Numbered from the stretch's first letter, positions 8,699 to 17,724 are shown. The stretch: DNA of 64,000 nt from Leifsonia sp. PS1209 (GCF_012317045.1 NZ_CP051154.1:2790001-2854000); one strand, 5' to 3'. Numbers and translations: made by a program. Notes: a model not told the origin generated them from the letters alone.

Positions 8699-10132
8699 AT
8701 GTCGAGCACCACCACGGCCAATATCGGGTTCCGGTCCGAGCGAGGGCCCATCCTGATCGCGCTGATGCTGACCACCGGACTGGTGGCCATCGACTCGACC
8801 ATCCTGGCCACGGCCGTCCCGTCGATCGTCGCCGACCTCGGCGGGTTCTCGCAGTTCCCCTGGCTGTTCTCGGTGTACCTGCTCGCGCAGGCCGTCTCCG
8901 TCCCGCTCTACGCCAAGCTGTCCGACACCATCGGGCGCAAGCCGATCGTCCTGATCGGCATCGGGCTGTTCCTGGTCGGCTCCGTGCTGTGCGGGTTCGC
9001 CTGGAGCATGCCGGCCCTCATCGCGTTCCGCGCCGTGCAGGGCCTCGGCGCCGGAGCCATCCAGCCGATGGCCGTCACCATCGCCGGAGACATCTACACC
9101 GTCGCGGAGCGCGCCAAGGCGCAGGGCTACCTGGCGAGCGTCTGGGCGATCTCCTCGGTGGTCGGGCCGACGCTCGGCGGGTTGTTCTCCGAGTTCACCT
9201 CGTGGAGGTGGATCTTCTTCGTCAACGTGCCCCTGTGCATCCTGGCCGGGTGGATGCTGATGCGCACCTTCCACGAGAAGATCGAACGACGGAAGCACCG
9301 GATCGACTACGCCGGCTCGATCCTGCTCACCTCCGGCATGACGCTGCTCATCCTGGCGGTGCTCGAAGGCGGGACCGGCTGGGCCTGGAACTCGGTGTGG
9401 AGCATCGGCTCGTTCGTGCTGGGCGGCCTCATCCTGGTGGCGTTCGTGCTGGTCGAGCGGCGCGCGGCGGAACCCGTGCTCCCGCTCTGGGTGTTCTCGC
9501 GGCGGCTGCTGGTGACGACCACGCTGGTGTCGCTCGGCGTCGGCGCGATCCTGATCGGGCTCACCTCCTACGTGCCGACCTACCTCGAAGGAACGGTGCA
9601 CGTCACGCCCCTCATCTCCGGCCTGGCGGTCGCGGCGCTCACCATCGGCTGGCCGATCGCCGCCTCCCAGTCCGGACGCTTCTACCTGCGCATCGGCTTC
9701 CGCAACACGGCACTGCTCGGCTCGGCCATCGCGCTCGTCGGGGCGATCACGCTCGCGGCGACCAGCGTGCACCCGAGCGTCGCGTTCGTCGCGATCAGCT
9801 GCTTCATCGTCGGCCTCGGGATGGGCCTCATCGCCACCCCGACCCTCATCGCTGCCCAGTCGAGCGTCGACTGGAACGAGCGAGGCGTCGTGACGGGCAC
9901 CAATATGTTCGCCCGCTCGATCGGCAGCGCGGTCGGAGTCGCGGTCTTCGGCGCGATCGCCAACTCGATCATCGCCGGCTCGGCGGGCGGCGAGCACGAC
10001 CCGGCGACGGTGCAGGCCGCGGCGACCGCGGTGTTCGTGTCCGTCGCGGTGGTCTCGGCGCTGACCATTGCCGCCGGGGCGTCGATGCCGCGCTCGCGGG
10101 TGGAAGACGTGGCGTTCACGCCGGCGAGCTGA
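8699..10132 (+). CDS. DHA2-family MFS multidrug transporter
   Basis: 477 residues with about 14 hydrophobic stretches, the number expected of the DHA2 (EmrB/QacA) family. Key signatures: the motif-C-like start TGLVAIDSTILATAVPSIV, the loop KLSDTIGRKPIVLIG (motif A) and RAVQGLGAGAIQPMA. A GGGAG precedes the ATG. It is divergent from the ArsR-type regulator, so it may share that operator. Likely proton-coupled export of organic compounds; substrate unknown. Confidence 0.92.
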   Translation: MSSTTTANIGFRSERGPILIALMLTTGLVAIDSTILATAVPSIVADLGGFSQFPWLFSVYLLAQAVSVPLYAKLSDTIGRKPIVLIGIGLFLVGSVLCGFAWSMPALIAFRAVQGLGAGAIQPMAVTIAGDIYTVAERAKAQGYLASVWAISSVVGPTLGGLFSEFTSWRWIFFVNVPLCILAGWMLMRTFHEKIERRKHRIDYAGSILLTSGMTLLILAVLEGGTGWAWNSVWSIGSFVLGGLILVAFVLVERRAAEPVLPLWVFSRRLLVTTTLVSLGVGAILIGLTSYVPTYLEGTVHVTPLISGLAVAALTIGWPIAASQSGRFYLRIGFRNTALLGSAIALVGAITLAATSVHPSVAFVAISCFIVGLGMGLIATPTLIAAQSSVDWNERGVVTGTNMFARSIGSAVGVAVFGAIANSIIAGSAGGEHDPATVQAAATAVFVSVAVVSALTIAAGASMPRSRVEDVAFTPAS

Positions 10133-10148
10133 GGACCGCTTCGTCTCG

Positions 10149-10775
10149 CTACGGCTTGCGCGCCAGCATCACGAACTCGTTGTACGGGAACGCCTTGCCC
10201 GCGGCCCGAGGGAACGGGAACGAGTACTGCCGGATCGGCGTCAGCCCGAGCTTCACACTCAGTTCGCGCAGGCCGTCGAAGTCGACGAACGTCACGTGCG
10301 TCGCGTCGCTGCGATATCCGCGCTCCTGCGGCGTGATGAACGCCACCTGCCCGCCCGAACGCACATACGGCAGGTAGCTCTGGATGAGCTCCACCGCGAA
10401 GTCGGGATCCAGGTGCTCGACCACGTGCGCGACGAGGGCGGCGTCGAAGCTGCCGGGCACCGCATACGGAGAGGACGGGAACTCGTCGCTCGTGAACGCC
10501 GTGAGGCCGCGGGCGCGTGCGGTCGCGATCGACTCGGGGTTGTGGTCGACGCCGACGCCGTTGTTGCCGAGGTGGGCGAGGTTGCGGCCGAGACCGCAAC
10601 CGATGTCGAGGACCCTGCCGAGGTGCATGTGCCGGATATTGTACCGGTACGGCGCCTGGACGTTGAGCGTCCTCCTCCACCAGGAGTTGTCGAGCCTGCG
10701 GAGTCGCTCGGCGTAATCGAGGCCGGCCGTTCCGCTGCCGGAGCCTCCCGGCTCTTCGGCTTTCGCTGCCGTCAC
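10149..10775 (-). CDS. Class I SAM-dependent methyltransferase
   Basis: 208 residues. SAM-binding motif I is VLDIGCGLGRNLAHLG, followed by GVDHNPESIATAR (motif II with the acidic ribose-binding residue) and SFDAALVAHVVEHLDPD (motif post-II). It matches the Methyltransf_11/25 class with small-molecule or lipid substrates. Convergent with the DHA2 transporter (16 bp between stops) and divergent from the DsbA-like gene. Substrate unknown. Confidence 0.87.
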   Translation of the reverse strand: MTAAKAEEPGGSGSGTAGLDYAERLRRLDNSWWRRTLNVQAPYRYNIRHMHLGRVLDIGCGLGRNLAHLGNNGVGVDHNPESIATARARGLTAFTSDEFPSSPYAVPGSFDAALVAHVVEHLDPDFAVELIQSYLPYVRSGGQVAFITPQERGYRSDATHVTFVDFDGLRELSVKLGLTPIRQYSFPFPRAAGKAFPYNEFVMLARKP

Positions 10776-10891
10776 AGTCGCCCACCTTCGTCTCGCATCT
10801 CTGCAACGCTACGGCACCGGCACAGCCCCTTCAAAGCATTGAGCCAATAACATCGTCACGGAACTGTTCACCGTTGATGGGATTGAGCCGA

Positions 10892-11800
10892 ATGGCAACA
10901 GGCAGGGGCGCTTCGGGGCCGAATAAACGCGACCGCCGGGAAGAGGCGAGAGAACACGCCCGCCTCATGCGCGAGGAAGCCGCCAAGAAGGCGAAGCGCC
11001 GCAAGATCATCGTGCAGGGTTCGGTGATCGTCGGGATCGTCGCCGTGCTCGCGATCGTCGGCGGGTTCATCTTCGCCGGGGTCAACGCGGCCAACAACGT
11101 CGCCAACCCGAAGAACATGCAGAGCGGCGGCATCCTGCTCACCGCGGCGGACAAGGCGGTGACCACGCCCGCCATCGCGAAGGGCGCCGAGCCGACGCCG
11201 ACCAAGCAGACACTCGACGGCAAGACGGCGCACATCCAGATCTGGCTCGACTACCAGTGCCCGTACTGCAACCAGTTCGAGACCACGAACTCCGACCAGA
11301 TGAAGCAGTGGATGGCGGACGGCCAGGCGACCCTGGAGATCCACCCGGTCGCGATCCTGGACTCGTCCACGAACAAGAAGTACTCGACCAGGGCTGCGGC
11401 AGCCGCATCCTGTGTCGCCAACTACCAGCCGGACAAGTTCTTCGACATCAACAGCGCCCTGTTCGCCAACCAGCCGGATGAGCAGACAGGCTCCGGCTTG
11501 ACCAACGCGGAGATGCTGAAGCTGTTCAAGGACAAGGGGGTCTCGTCGCAGCAGATCACCGACTGCGTCAACGACCAGCGGTTCGCGAAGTTCGTCACGA
11601 ACCGCACCGCCTCCGCGGTCAGCGACCCGCAGCTGCGGGGAGCGAACGGTTTCGGAACGCCGACCGTGTTCGTGAACGGCCAGCGATACTCGGGCGGCTT
11701 CACCGACGCCACCACGTTCGCGTCGTTCGTCGGAACGGCCGTCAAGGACGCCGGTGCCAGCGGAAGCGTGACCTTCCCCACCCCGACGCCGAAGAAGTAG
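10892..11800 (+). CDS. Membrane-anchored DsbA-like thioredoxin-fold protein
   Basis: About 302 residues from the ATG at 10892 (earlier ATG at 10877 and TTG at 10874 are alternatives). Cytoplasmic basic N-terminus (KRDRREEAREHARLMREE), one membrane segment (IIVQGSVIVGIVAVLAIVGG), then an extracytoplasmic thioredoxin fold with the redox motif DYQCPYCNQFE and the cis-Pro region GTPTVFVNGQRYSGG. Likely an oxidoreductase for disulfide formation in exported proteins, as for other actinobacterial DsbA-like proteins. A strong hairpin follows the stop. Confidence 0.88.
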   Translation: MATGRGASGPNKRDRREEAREHARLMREEAAKKAKRRKIIVQGSVIVGIVAVLAIVGGFIFAGVNAANNVANPKNMQSGGILLTAADKAVTTPAIAKGAEPTPTKQTLDGKTAHIQIWLDYQCPYCNQFETTNSDQMKQWMADGQATLEIHPVAILDSSTNKKYSTRAAAAASCVANYQPDKFFDINSALFANQPDEQTGSGLTNAEMLKLFKDKGVSSQQITDCVNDQRFAKFVTNRTASAVSDPQLRGANGFGTPTVFVNGQRYSGGFTDATTFASFVGTAVKDAGASGSVTFPTPTPKK

Positions 11801-11823
11801 CACGCGCAGCAGCGCAGCACGGG

Positions 11824-11849
11824 AGCGCCCGGTCTTCTGACCGGGCGCT
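11824..11849 (+). terminator. Intrinsic terminator after the DsbA-like gene
   Basis: An 11-bp perfect stem (AGCGCCCGGTC / GACCGGGCGCT) with a TTCT loop, followed by TCTGTCGTT. It sits 23 bp after the stop codon. The T-tract is short, as is usual in high-GC genomes. Confidence 0.75.
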
Positions 11850-11924
11850 TCTGTCGTTCGCCGGCGCGGTGTAGCGTTCGCTGCACCAGCACGGACACCA
11901 GCACGGACGGCGAAGGGAAACACC

Positions 11925-12263
11925 ATGGACCGCATCCCGGACGACGGCATCGACGGCCTCGACGACGACCTGCTCGGCGACGCGGACGCCGGAGACACGG
12001 CAGGCTGGGTGGACCCGGCCGACGGCGACGTCGACTACGCGGCGGACGATCCGATCGCCGCCGCCGACTTCGCGGACGACCTCGTCACCACGGACGCGGT
12101 CGCCGGCGAGACGGTCTGGCCCGGTGCCGGCGACGGCAACGACGGCCCGACCGGCGGCGCCCCCGGGGAGGCCTCCCCGCTCTACGACGAGCACGCGGAC
12201 CCCGCCGACATCGACGCCGACCCGGACACGGCCATCGACGCCGCCCGCGACCCCGACGCCTGA
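11925..12263 (+). CDS. Acidic Asp-rich hypothetical protein
   Basis: 112 residues, strongly acidic (Asp is by far the commonest residue) with very few basic residues and no membrane segment or motif. It begins MDRIPDDGIDGLDDDLLGD. A GAAGGG Shine-Dalgarno lies 7 bp upstream of the ATG, which supports a real gene. Low-complexity acidic proteins of this kind occur in Microbacteriaceae without known role. Its 3' end runs into a long palindrome. Confidence 0.6.
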   Translation: MDRIPDDGIDGLDDDLLGDADAGDTAGWVDPADGDVDYAADDPIAAADFADDLVTTDAVAGETVWPGAGDGNDGPTGGAPGEASPLYDEHADPADIDADPDTAIDAARDPDA

Positions 12264-12274
12264 CCCGCCGCGCC

Positions 12275-12347
12275 CCCAAACCATCGAGTCCGAAGTTGTT
12301 CACGGCCGCGAGCGGCGTGTACATAACTCCCGGCTCGATTGTTTGGG
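12275..12347. terminator. 73-bp imperfect palindrome between convergent genes
   Basis: The left arm starts CCCAAACCATCGAG and the right arm ends TCGATTGTTTGGG. The arms pair with few mismatches over most of their length around a GC-rich centre (GGCCGCGAGCGGC). It lies exactly between the stop of the acidic protein gene and the stop of ribokinase. It could serve both strands as a terminator, or be a copy of a dispersed palindromic element. Confidence 0.6.
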
Positions 12348-13265
12348 TCAGCGGGAGGCGCGGAAGGCCTCCAGCTGGGCGATGGTGGGGTACGACGACT
12401 GGGCGCCGTGGCCGGTGGCCGCGTACGCACCGACGACGGCTGCGAACGCCGCGGAGGCCGCGAGCGTCTCCCCGGCGGCCAGGCGCAGCGCAAGCGCTCC
12501 CATGAACGCGTCGCCGCATCCCGTGGTGTCGACCGCGGAGACCGGCACCGCGGGCACCGTGGTGTGGTCGCCGTCGTCGAACACGAACGCGCCCTCCGAC
12601 CCGCGAGTGATGACCGCGCGCCGGATGCCTCGACCGGCGAGCCGGGATGCGACCTCCGCCGCGTCCACGGATTCCACGTCGACGCCGAGCAGCGTCGACG
12701 CCTCGTGCTCGTTGACGAGCAGCACGTGCGTCGCCGCGAGCAGCGCGTCCGGAACCTCCGCGTACGGGGAGAGGTTGAGCAGCACGGTCGCACCGTCGGC
12801 CGCCGCACGCTGGGCGGCGGCGACCACGACGGCCGTGTCGATCTCGAGGCACAGCCCGAGCACGCCGCGACCCGCGAAGGCGTCGCTGTCGCGCACATCG
12901 TCGGCGGTCAGCCGGTCGTTGGCGCCCGGGCTGACGACGATGGTGTTCTCGCCGTCGGCGTTCACGGTGATCATCGCCGTGCCCGTCGCTGTGCCGTTGA
13001 TCCTGCGCACGCCGTCCACGTCGGCACCCGCGCGGCGCAGCGAGCCGGTCAGCAGCTCGCCGTGGGCATCGGCGCCGACGGCTCCGAGCATCCGGACGTC
13101 GCCGCCGAGCAGCGCGGCCGCCGCGGCCTGGTTCGCGCCCTTGCCTCCCGGCAGGGTCACGAGTTCCGAACCGCGCACGGTCTCCCCCGGTCCGGGGAAG
13201 CGCTCGGTGCGCACGACCAGGTCGGCGTTCAGCGACCCGACGATCAGGATGCCCGAGTCAGTCAT
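12348..13265 (-). CDS. rbsK: Ribokinase (PfkB family)
   Basis: Phosphorylates D-ribose to ribose-5-phosphate. 305 residues with the two PfkB signatures: PGGKGANQAAAAALLGG near residue 40 and DTTGCGDAFMGALALRLA near the C-terminus (catalytic Asp in GCGDAF). Also NLSPYAEVP and the GSLNADLVVRTERFPGPGET opening typical of ribokinase. Last gene of the nucleoside hydrolase - MFS - kinase operon, so it would use ribose released from ribonucleosides. Confidence 0.9.
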   Translation of the reverse strand: MTDSGILIVGSLNADLVVRTERFPGPGETVRGSELVTLPGGKGANQAAAAALLGGDVRMLGAVGADAHGELLTGSLRRAGADVDGVRRINGTATGTAMITVNADGENTIVVSPGANDRLTADDVRDSDAFAGRGVLGLCLEIDTAVVVAAAQRAAADGATVLLNLSPYAEVPDALLAATHVLLVNEHEASTLLGVDVESVDAAEVASRLAGRGIRRAVITRGSEGAFVFDDGDHTTVPAVPVSAVDTTGCGDAFMGALALRLAAGETLAASAAFAAVVGAYAATGHGAQSSYPTIAQLEAFRASR

Positions 13266-13316
13266 GCGTCCACCCTCTCATCACGACGCCGCGGCCGCCG
13301 CCCGTGCCTCCGCCGC

Positions 13317-14756
13317 TCATGCCTCCGCCGTGACGGGCTTCGGGATGAGGAACGACACCGCGAGGGCGACGACCGTGATCGCCGCTCCCACGAGCATCCC
13401 GGCGCTGTAGCCGACCGTCGAGGTGCTTCCGGCCGGGCTGAGGACCACCTGCAGCACGGGAAGCAGCGCGAAGCTGAGGCCGGCGCCGAGGTTGAACGCC
13501 CCCGCGTTGAGGCCGGGCAGGAAGCCCGGGTTGTCCGCCGGGGAGAGCACGATGCCGAGGCCGTTGAGCATGATGTTCGCGATGCCGGCGTAGCAGACGC
13601 CGATCAGCACGGTCGCGACGATGAGCACCGGCATCGAGTGCACGCCGACGAACGCCATGATCAGAGTCGCGACGATGCTGCCGACGAGTCCGACGCGCAG
13701 CACGGTGCGGTAGCCGAGCGTCGGCGCGAGGCGTCCAGCGAACGGGCCCACGATCCAGCCGACGATCGCATACGGGGTGAGGAAGGCGAGCGACGCGAGG
13801 TCGGCCTGCATCCCGAACCCGGCGTCGCCGTTCTGGGCGATCGAGGTGACGAGCCCGTTGACGACGGCGAACACACCGGTCATCGTCAGCAGCGTGGTGA
13901 CCAGCAGGGCCCAGGTGCTGCGCTGGCGCAGGTACTTCGGCGGTACCAGCGGCTCCCGGATGCGCTTCTCCACGAACCAGAACACCACGAACGCGACCAG
14001 CGACAGCACGATGCCGCCGATGACGAGCGCCCAGTTGGCCGCGGCCAGCTTGCCCGCCTCGTTGAGCGCCATCAGCAGTGCGCCGATGGAGACGACGAGC
14101 GGGATGACGCCCCACCAGTCCATCCGCGTCCCGGCGGACGGCTTCGACTCGACGCCCCAGATCAGGACGAGCGCCACGGCGATCACCGAGACCACCGCGA
14201 TGACCCAGAACACGGAACGGAAGCCGAGCGTGGTCGCGAGCCAGCCGCCCGCGATGGCGTCGATACCTGCGATGCCGCCATTGACCGCGGTGAGCAGGCC
14301 CATCGCCGCTCCGTACTTCTTCGGGTCGGAGATCTCGGCGCGCAGCATCAGCAGGCAGACGGGGACGACCGGCCCGGAGACGCCCTGGATCGCGCGGCCG
14401 ACGTACAGCATCGGCAGGTTGACGGCCAGGGCGGCGACGACGCTTCCGAGCATCATCACCACGAGCATCCCGATCAGGATGCGCTTGCGTCCGACGATGT
14501 CGCTGAGCCGCGGGAGGAACAACGAGAACAGGGCGGCGAGCGTGAAGAACATGGTCTGCGACAGCCCGACGGAGGCGTCGTCGGTCTTCAGCTCGTGCGC
14601 GATGGTGACGAGCACCGGGCTCAGCATGCTCGCGTTCAGCTGGAACGCGACGCAGGCGGCGAGCAGCGCGGCGGTGAGGGCGGCGAGGCTCTTGCCGCCG
14701 CTGGTCAGGCCGGAGCCGGTGCGGGTGGCGCCGGTGGATGCGGTCAGGCCGCTCAT
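13317..14756 (-). CDS. MFS transporter of the nucleoside salvage operon
   Basis: 479 residues from the ATG at 14754-14756, about 14 hydrophobic segments, with the MFS motif A SDIVGRKRILIG and GRAIQGVSGPVVPVCLL. Its start overlaps the stop of the nucleoside hydrolase by 4 bp (ATGA) and the ribokinase gene follows after 51 bp, so the three form one transcript. Context suggests uptake of nucleosides or release of the base. Sequence alone gives only the superfamily. Confidence 0.87.
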   Translation of the reverse strand: MSGLTASTGATRTGSGLTSGGKSLAALTAALLAACVAFQLNASMLSPVLVTIAHELKTDDASVGLSQTMFFTLAALFSLFLPRLSDIVGRKRILIGMLVVMMLGSVVAALAVNLPMLYVGRAIQGVSGPVVPVCLLMLRAEISDPKKYGAAMGLLTAVNGGIAGIDAIAGGWLATTLGFRSVFWVIAVVSVIAVALVLIWGVESKPSAGTRMDWWGVIPLVVSIGALLMALNEAGKLAAANWALVIGGIVLSLVAFVVFWFVEKRIREPLVPPKYLRQRSTWALLVTTLLTMTGVFAVVNGLVTSIAQNGDAGFGMQADLASLAFLTPYAIVGWIVGPFAGRLAPTLGYRTVLRVGLVGSIVATLIMAFVGVHSMPVLIVATVLIGVCYAGIANIMLNGLGIVLSPADNPGFLPGLNAGAFNLGAGLSFALLPVLQVVLSPAGSTSTVGYSAGMLVGAAITVVALAVSFLIPKPVTAEA

Positions 14757-15709
14757 GCGCCGACCTCCCCGATGCGCTCGAGTGCGTCGACGACGAGCGC
14801 CCAGAAGCGCTCGTGGTCGAGGTCGGTCGCCGCCCAGGTGGTGCAGTCTTCCGGTGCGGGCGCACGGAAGTCCGCCACGGTCATCCCGAGGGTGAGCGTG
14901 CCGGTGAGCTCGATGTCGATCGGCACCTTGACGGTGCGGACGATGCTCGGGTCGATCACGTACGCGACGGCGCACGGGTCGTGGACGGGCGGGGCGTCGA
15001 AGCCCTGCGCCTCCTTGTAGGTGTGGCCGAAGAACTCGAGCAGTTCGACGACGAACTGCGCGGGCTTCGTGCCGACCGCACTGATCGCCGCGACGACGTC
15101 GGGCGTCGCGAGCGCCTGGTGGGTGAGGTCGAGACCGACCATCACCACCGGCCAGCTCTCGTTGAAGACGATGTGCGCCGCCTCCGGGTCAATCTTGATG
15201 TTGAACTCCGCGACGGCGCTCCAGTTGCCGACGTGGTAGCCGCCGCCCATGAGCACGACCTCCTTCACGCGCTCGGCGATGCGCGGCTCCTTGCGCACGG
15301 CCAGCGCGATGTTGGTGAGGCCGCCGGTCGGCACGAGGGTGACGGTGCCCGGCTCGTTGGACATGATCGTGTCGATGATCAGGTCGACCGCGTGACGCGC
15401 ATCCACCTGGGTGGTCGGCTCGGGGAGGACGGGGCCGTCCATGCCGGAGTCTCCGTGGATGTCCGGCGCGTTCTCGATGATGCGCACGAGCGGGCGGGTC
15501 GCTCCGGCGGCGATCGGGACGCCGATCATTCCGGCGATCTCGGCGACGGCGAGCGCGTTGCGCGTGACCTTCGGCAGCGTCTGGTTGCCGACCACGGTGG
15601 TGACGGCGAGCAGCTCGATGTCTGGGTTGCCGTGCGCCAGCAGCATCGCGATGGCGTCATCGTGCCCTGGGTCGCAGTCGAGGATGATTTTCTTGCCCGG
15701 ATTGGCCAC
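14753..15709 (-). CDS. Inosine-uridine preferring nucleoside hydrolase family protein
   Basis: Hydrolyses ribonucleosides to ribose and a free base. 318 residues, with the calcium-binding N-terminal signature DCDPGHDDAIAMLLA, followed by GATRPLV, HGDSGMDG and VLMGGGYHVGNWSAVAEFN, all diagnostic of the IunH/Rih family. Start is a GTG at 15707-15709 with GGAG five bases before. First gene of the salvage operon, directly behind two LacI-type operators. Confidence 0.93.
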   Translation of the reverse strand: MANPGKKIILDCDPGHDDAIAMLLAHGNPDIELLAVTTVVGNQTLPKVTRNALAVAEIAGMIGVPIAAGATRPLVRIIENAPDIHGDSGMDGPVLPEPTTQVDARHAVDLIIDTIMSNEPGTVTLVPTGGLTNIALAVRKEPRIAERVKEVVLMGGGYHVGNWSAVAEFNIKIDPEAAHIVFNESWPVVMVGLDLTHQALATPDVVAAISAVGTKPAQFVVELLEFFGHTYKEAQGFDAPPVHDPCAVAYVIDPSIVRTVKVPIDIELTGTLTLGMTVADFRAPAPEDCTTWAATDLDHERFWALVVDALERIGEVGA

Positions 15710-15736
15710 GGGGGCTCCACTTCGTCGGGGGATGAG

Positions 15737-15775
15737 TTAAGCGCTTAATGCTTATCACGTTAAGCGCTTGACGTG
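15737..15775. promoter_or_regulatory. Paired LacI-family operators between the salvage operon and its regulator
   Basis: Operator 1 (15737-15748) is the perfect palindrome TTAAGCGCTTAA. Operator 2 (15756-15775), CACGTTAAGCGCTTGACGTG, is palindromic with one mismatched pair. Centres are 23 bp apart, about two helical turns, so two dimers could bind the same face. The CG-centred core AAGCGCTT is classic for LacI/GalR proteins. Confidence 0.8.
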
Positions 15776-15801
15776 AAATCGCCCGCCGATAGCATCGACG
15801 T

Positions 15802-16893
15802 ATGCCCCGCCCATCCCGAGCATCCCGCGCATCAGGCGCATCCAGCGCACCCCGCGCATCCCGGGCGACGACCAGGGTGACGGCCGCGCAGGTGGCCGCG
15901 CACGCCGGGCTCTCGGTGGCGACGGTGTCGCTCGTGCTCAACGGCAAGACGGACGGGCGGGTCTCCCCCGCCAACATCGAGCGGGTGCGCGCCTCGGTCG
16001 CCGAACTCGGCTACGTGGTCGACCAGGGGGCGAGCGCGCTCGCCCGCGGACGGTCCGACCTCGTCGTGCTCGTCGCCCCCGACCTATCGAACCCGTTCTT
16101 CGGCTCGGTGATCCAGGGCATCGAGCAGGAGCTCGGCCCGCGCTTCCAGCTCGTGCTGTCCGTGACGGAGAGCGGGGTGCAGCCGTCCGCCTCCGACGTG
16201 CGCAGGTTCGCCGGGCTGCGGCCGGCCGGCTACCTGGTGGATGCGCCCTCCGACGCGTTCCTCGACGAGCTCGGGGACGACGCTCCCCTGGTGGTCCTGG
16301 ATGCGCCGGAGCTGCGCACGGACGTCGCCGCCGTCAACTACGACATGCGCGACGCGATCGACGCGCTCGCCGCGCACCTCGCCTCCCGCGGCCACCGCGC
16401 GCTCGGCTACCTCGACAGCATCACGGACACCCGCACCTTCCAGCTGCGCCGCGAGCAGCTCACCGCAGCAGCCGAACGCAACGGGATGACCATGAGCGCC
16501 CCGGATGCGGCCCGCAGCATCATCGAGCTCGGCGCGGCGGCGGCGGCCTTCGGCGCGGCGTGGCCGGAGTGGCGCGCCGACGGGGTGACGGCGGTGGTGT
16601 GTGCGACGGACACGCACGCGTACGGCGTGCTCGAAGCGGCGCGCGCATCCGGACTGTCGGTGCCGGGCGACGTGGCGGTGACCGGCTTCGACGACCTGCC
16701 GTACTCGCGCGTGACGGCGCCGCCGCTGACCACGGTGCGGCTCCCCGGCGAGCCGCTCGGCCGCGCCGCGGCGCGCCGGCTCGTCGCGCAGATCGACGGC
16801 GCCGACGCCGCCGACGGCCCGGCCGCCGGCCCGGCCGCCGGCCCGCCACCCGACCTCATCGCGACCCTCATCGCCCGCGGCTCCACCGCCTGA
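15802..16893 (+). CDS. LacI-family transcriptional repressor
   Basis: 363 residues. The HTH begins at about residue 28: VTAAQVAAHAGLSVATVSLVL, followed by the hinge VAELGYVVDQGASALARGRSD and a periplasmic-binding-protein fold (VVLVAPDLSNPFFGSVIQGIE). The C-terminus is Pro/Ala-rich. The first ~25 residues are repetitive Ser/Arg/Ala, so the true start could be further in. Divergent from the ribonucleoside salvage operon with two operators between, so its inducer is probably a nucleoside, ribose or ribose phosphate. Confidence 0.92.
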   Translation: MPRPSRASRASGASSAPRASRATTRVTAAQVAAHAGLSVATVSLVLNGKTDGRVSPANIERVRASVAELGYVVDQGASALARGRSDLVVLVAPDLSNPFFGSVIQGIEQELGPRFQLVLSVTESGVQPSASDVRRFAGLRPAGYLVDAPSDAFLDELGDDAPLVVLDAPELRTDVAAVNYDMRDAIDALAAHLASRGHRALGYLDSITDTRTFQLRREQLTAAAERNGMTMSAPDAARSIIELGAAAAAFGAAWPEWRADGVTAVVCATDTHAYGVLEAARASGLSVPGDVAVTGFDDLPYSRVTAPPLTTVRLPGEPLGRAAARRLVAQIDGADAADGPAAGPAAGPPPDLIATLIARGSTA

Positions 16894-16921
16894 CCCGGCC
16901 CCGGCCGCCCGCCCCATCCCG

Positions 16922-16979
16922 CGAGATGCCAGTAACTGTCGCGAAACGCCCGGGATGCGCGACAGTTACTGGCATCTCG
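16922..16979. repeat. Perfect 22-bp inverted repeat between convergent genes
   Basis: Two arms of 22 bp (16922-16943 and 16958-16979) are exact reverse complements around a 14-bp loop containing CGCCCGGG. The left arm begins CGAGATGCCAGTAACTG. It lies between the stops of the LacI and TetR genes. It may act as a bidirectional terminator, but so long a perfect stem without a T-tract is more like a dispersed palindromic element. Confidence 0.75.
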
Positions 16980-17014
16980 GCGCAGGAGGCGCGCGCGCGA
17001 TGCCAGCGGGCGCT

Positions 17015-17599
17015 TCAGAGGGCGGCGACGACGGCGCGCGCGCTGCGCTCCAGGAACGCGACCACCTCGTCCGAGGCCAGGTCGGTGCCGAGGGCGGTGC
17101 GCACCAGCGCCTCCTCCGCGAACGCGACCCACGACCGCAGCGCGATGCGTAGCAGCTCGGTATCGGGGACGCCGAGCTCGACGAACACCGCGATCACCCG
17201 CTCCGCCTGCTCCGTGCGCGCCTCCTCGACCACCTCGCGCACCTCGGTGTCCCCGCTGGCCACGCCGCGCACCAGCGAGTAGAACGTGCCGCGGTGGTCG
17301 CGCACGAACTGGACGATCCTGCTGAGGGTGTCGTGCAGCCGGTCGAGCGGCGGCAGGTCCTCCTGCGGCTGCGTCGCGCGCAACATACTGTCGCGTGCCG
17401 TGCGCACCACCTCGCGGTGCAGCCCCTGCTTCGTTCCGAAGTAGTGGAACAGCAGTGCCCGCGACACGCCGGCCTGGGCGGACAGGCCTTCGATGGTGAG
17501 CGCATCCAGCGGGTTGTCGACCAGGAACGCGACGCCGAGCGCGACCAGCTGGGCCCGGCGTTCATCCGGGGTCAGGCGGGTGCGCCGGTCGATCTCCAT
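17015..17599 (-). CDS. TetR-family transcriptional regulator
   Basis: 194 residues. N-terminal HTH: RRAQLVALGVAFLVDNPLDA then IEGLSAQAGVSRALLFHYFG, the TetR recognition-helix pattern. The rest is the helical ligand domain. Divergent from the DUF6230/DUF6114 cluster, with a palindromic site at 17632-17650 between them. It probably represses itself and that cluster. Confidence 0.9.
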   Translation of the reverse strand: MEIDRRTRLTPDERRAQLVALGVAFLVDNPLDALTIEGLSAQAGVSRALLFHYFGTKQGLHREVVRTARDSMLRATQPQEDLPPLDRLHDTLSRIVQFVRDHRGTFYSLVRGVASGDTEVREVVEEARTEQAERVIAVFVELGVPDTELLRIALRSWVAFAEEALVRTALGTDLASDEVVAFLERSARAVVAAL

Positions 17600-17631
17600 G
17601 CGACGAGCCTAGCCACCCGCATCCCGCGCTC

Positions 17632-17650
17632 TATTGACAAGTCGTCAATA
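17632..17650. promoter_or_regulatory. Probable TetR operator
   Basis: TATTGACAAGTCGTCAATA is a perfect 7-bp inverted repeat with a 5-bp centre in the TetR-DUF6230 intergenic region. TTGACA within it could also be a -35 hexamer, so binding would block transcription. Confidence 0.65.
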
Positions 17651-17724
17651 GTGAATATGCTCGCTCGTGGGGTTCCGACCTGACCAGCACCGCCGCTGTC
17701 AATACCCCAAAACGAGGAGGATCG

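Noticed and set aside
12339..15020. 893-codon + strand frame across ribokinase and MFS genes
   Set aside because: Antisense shadow of two well-recognised minus-strand genes. Long only because of high GC.
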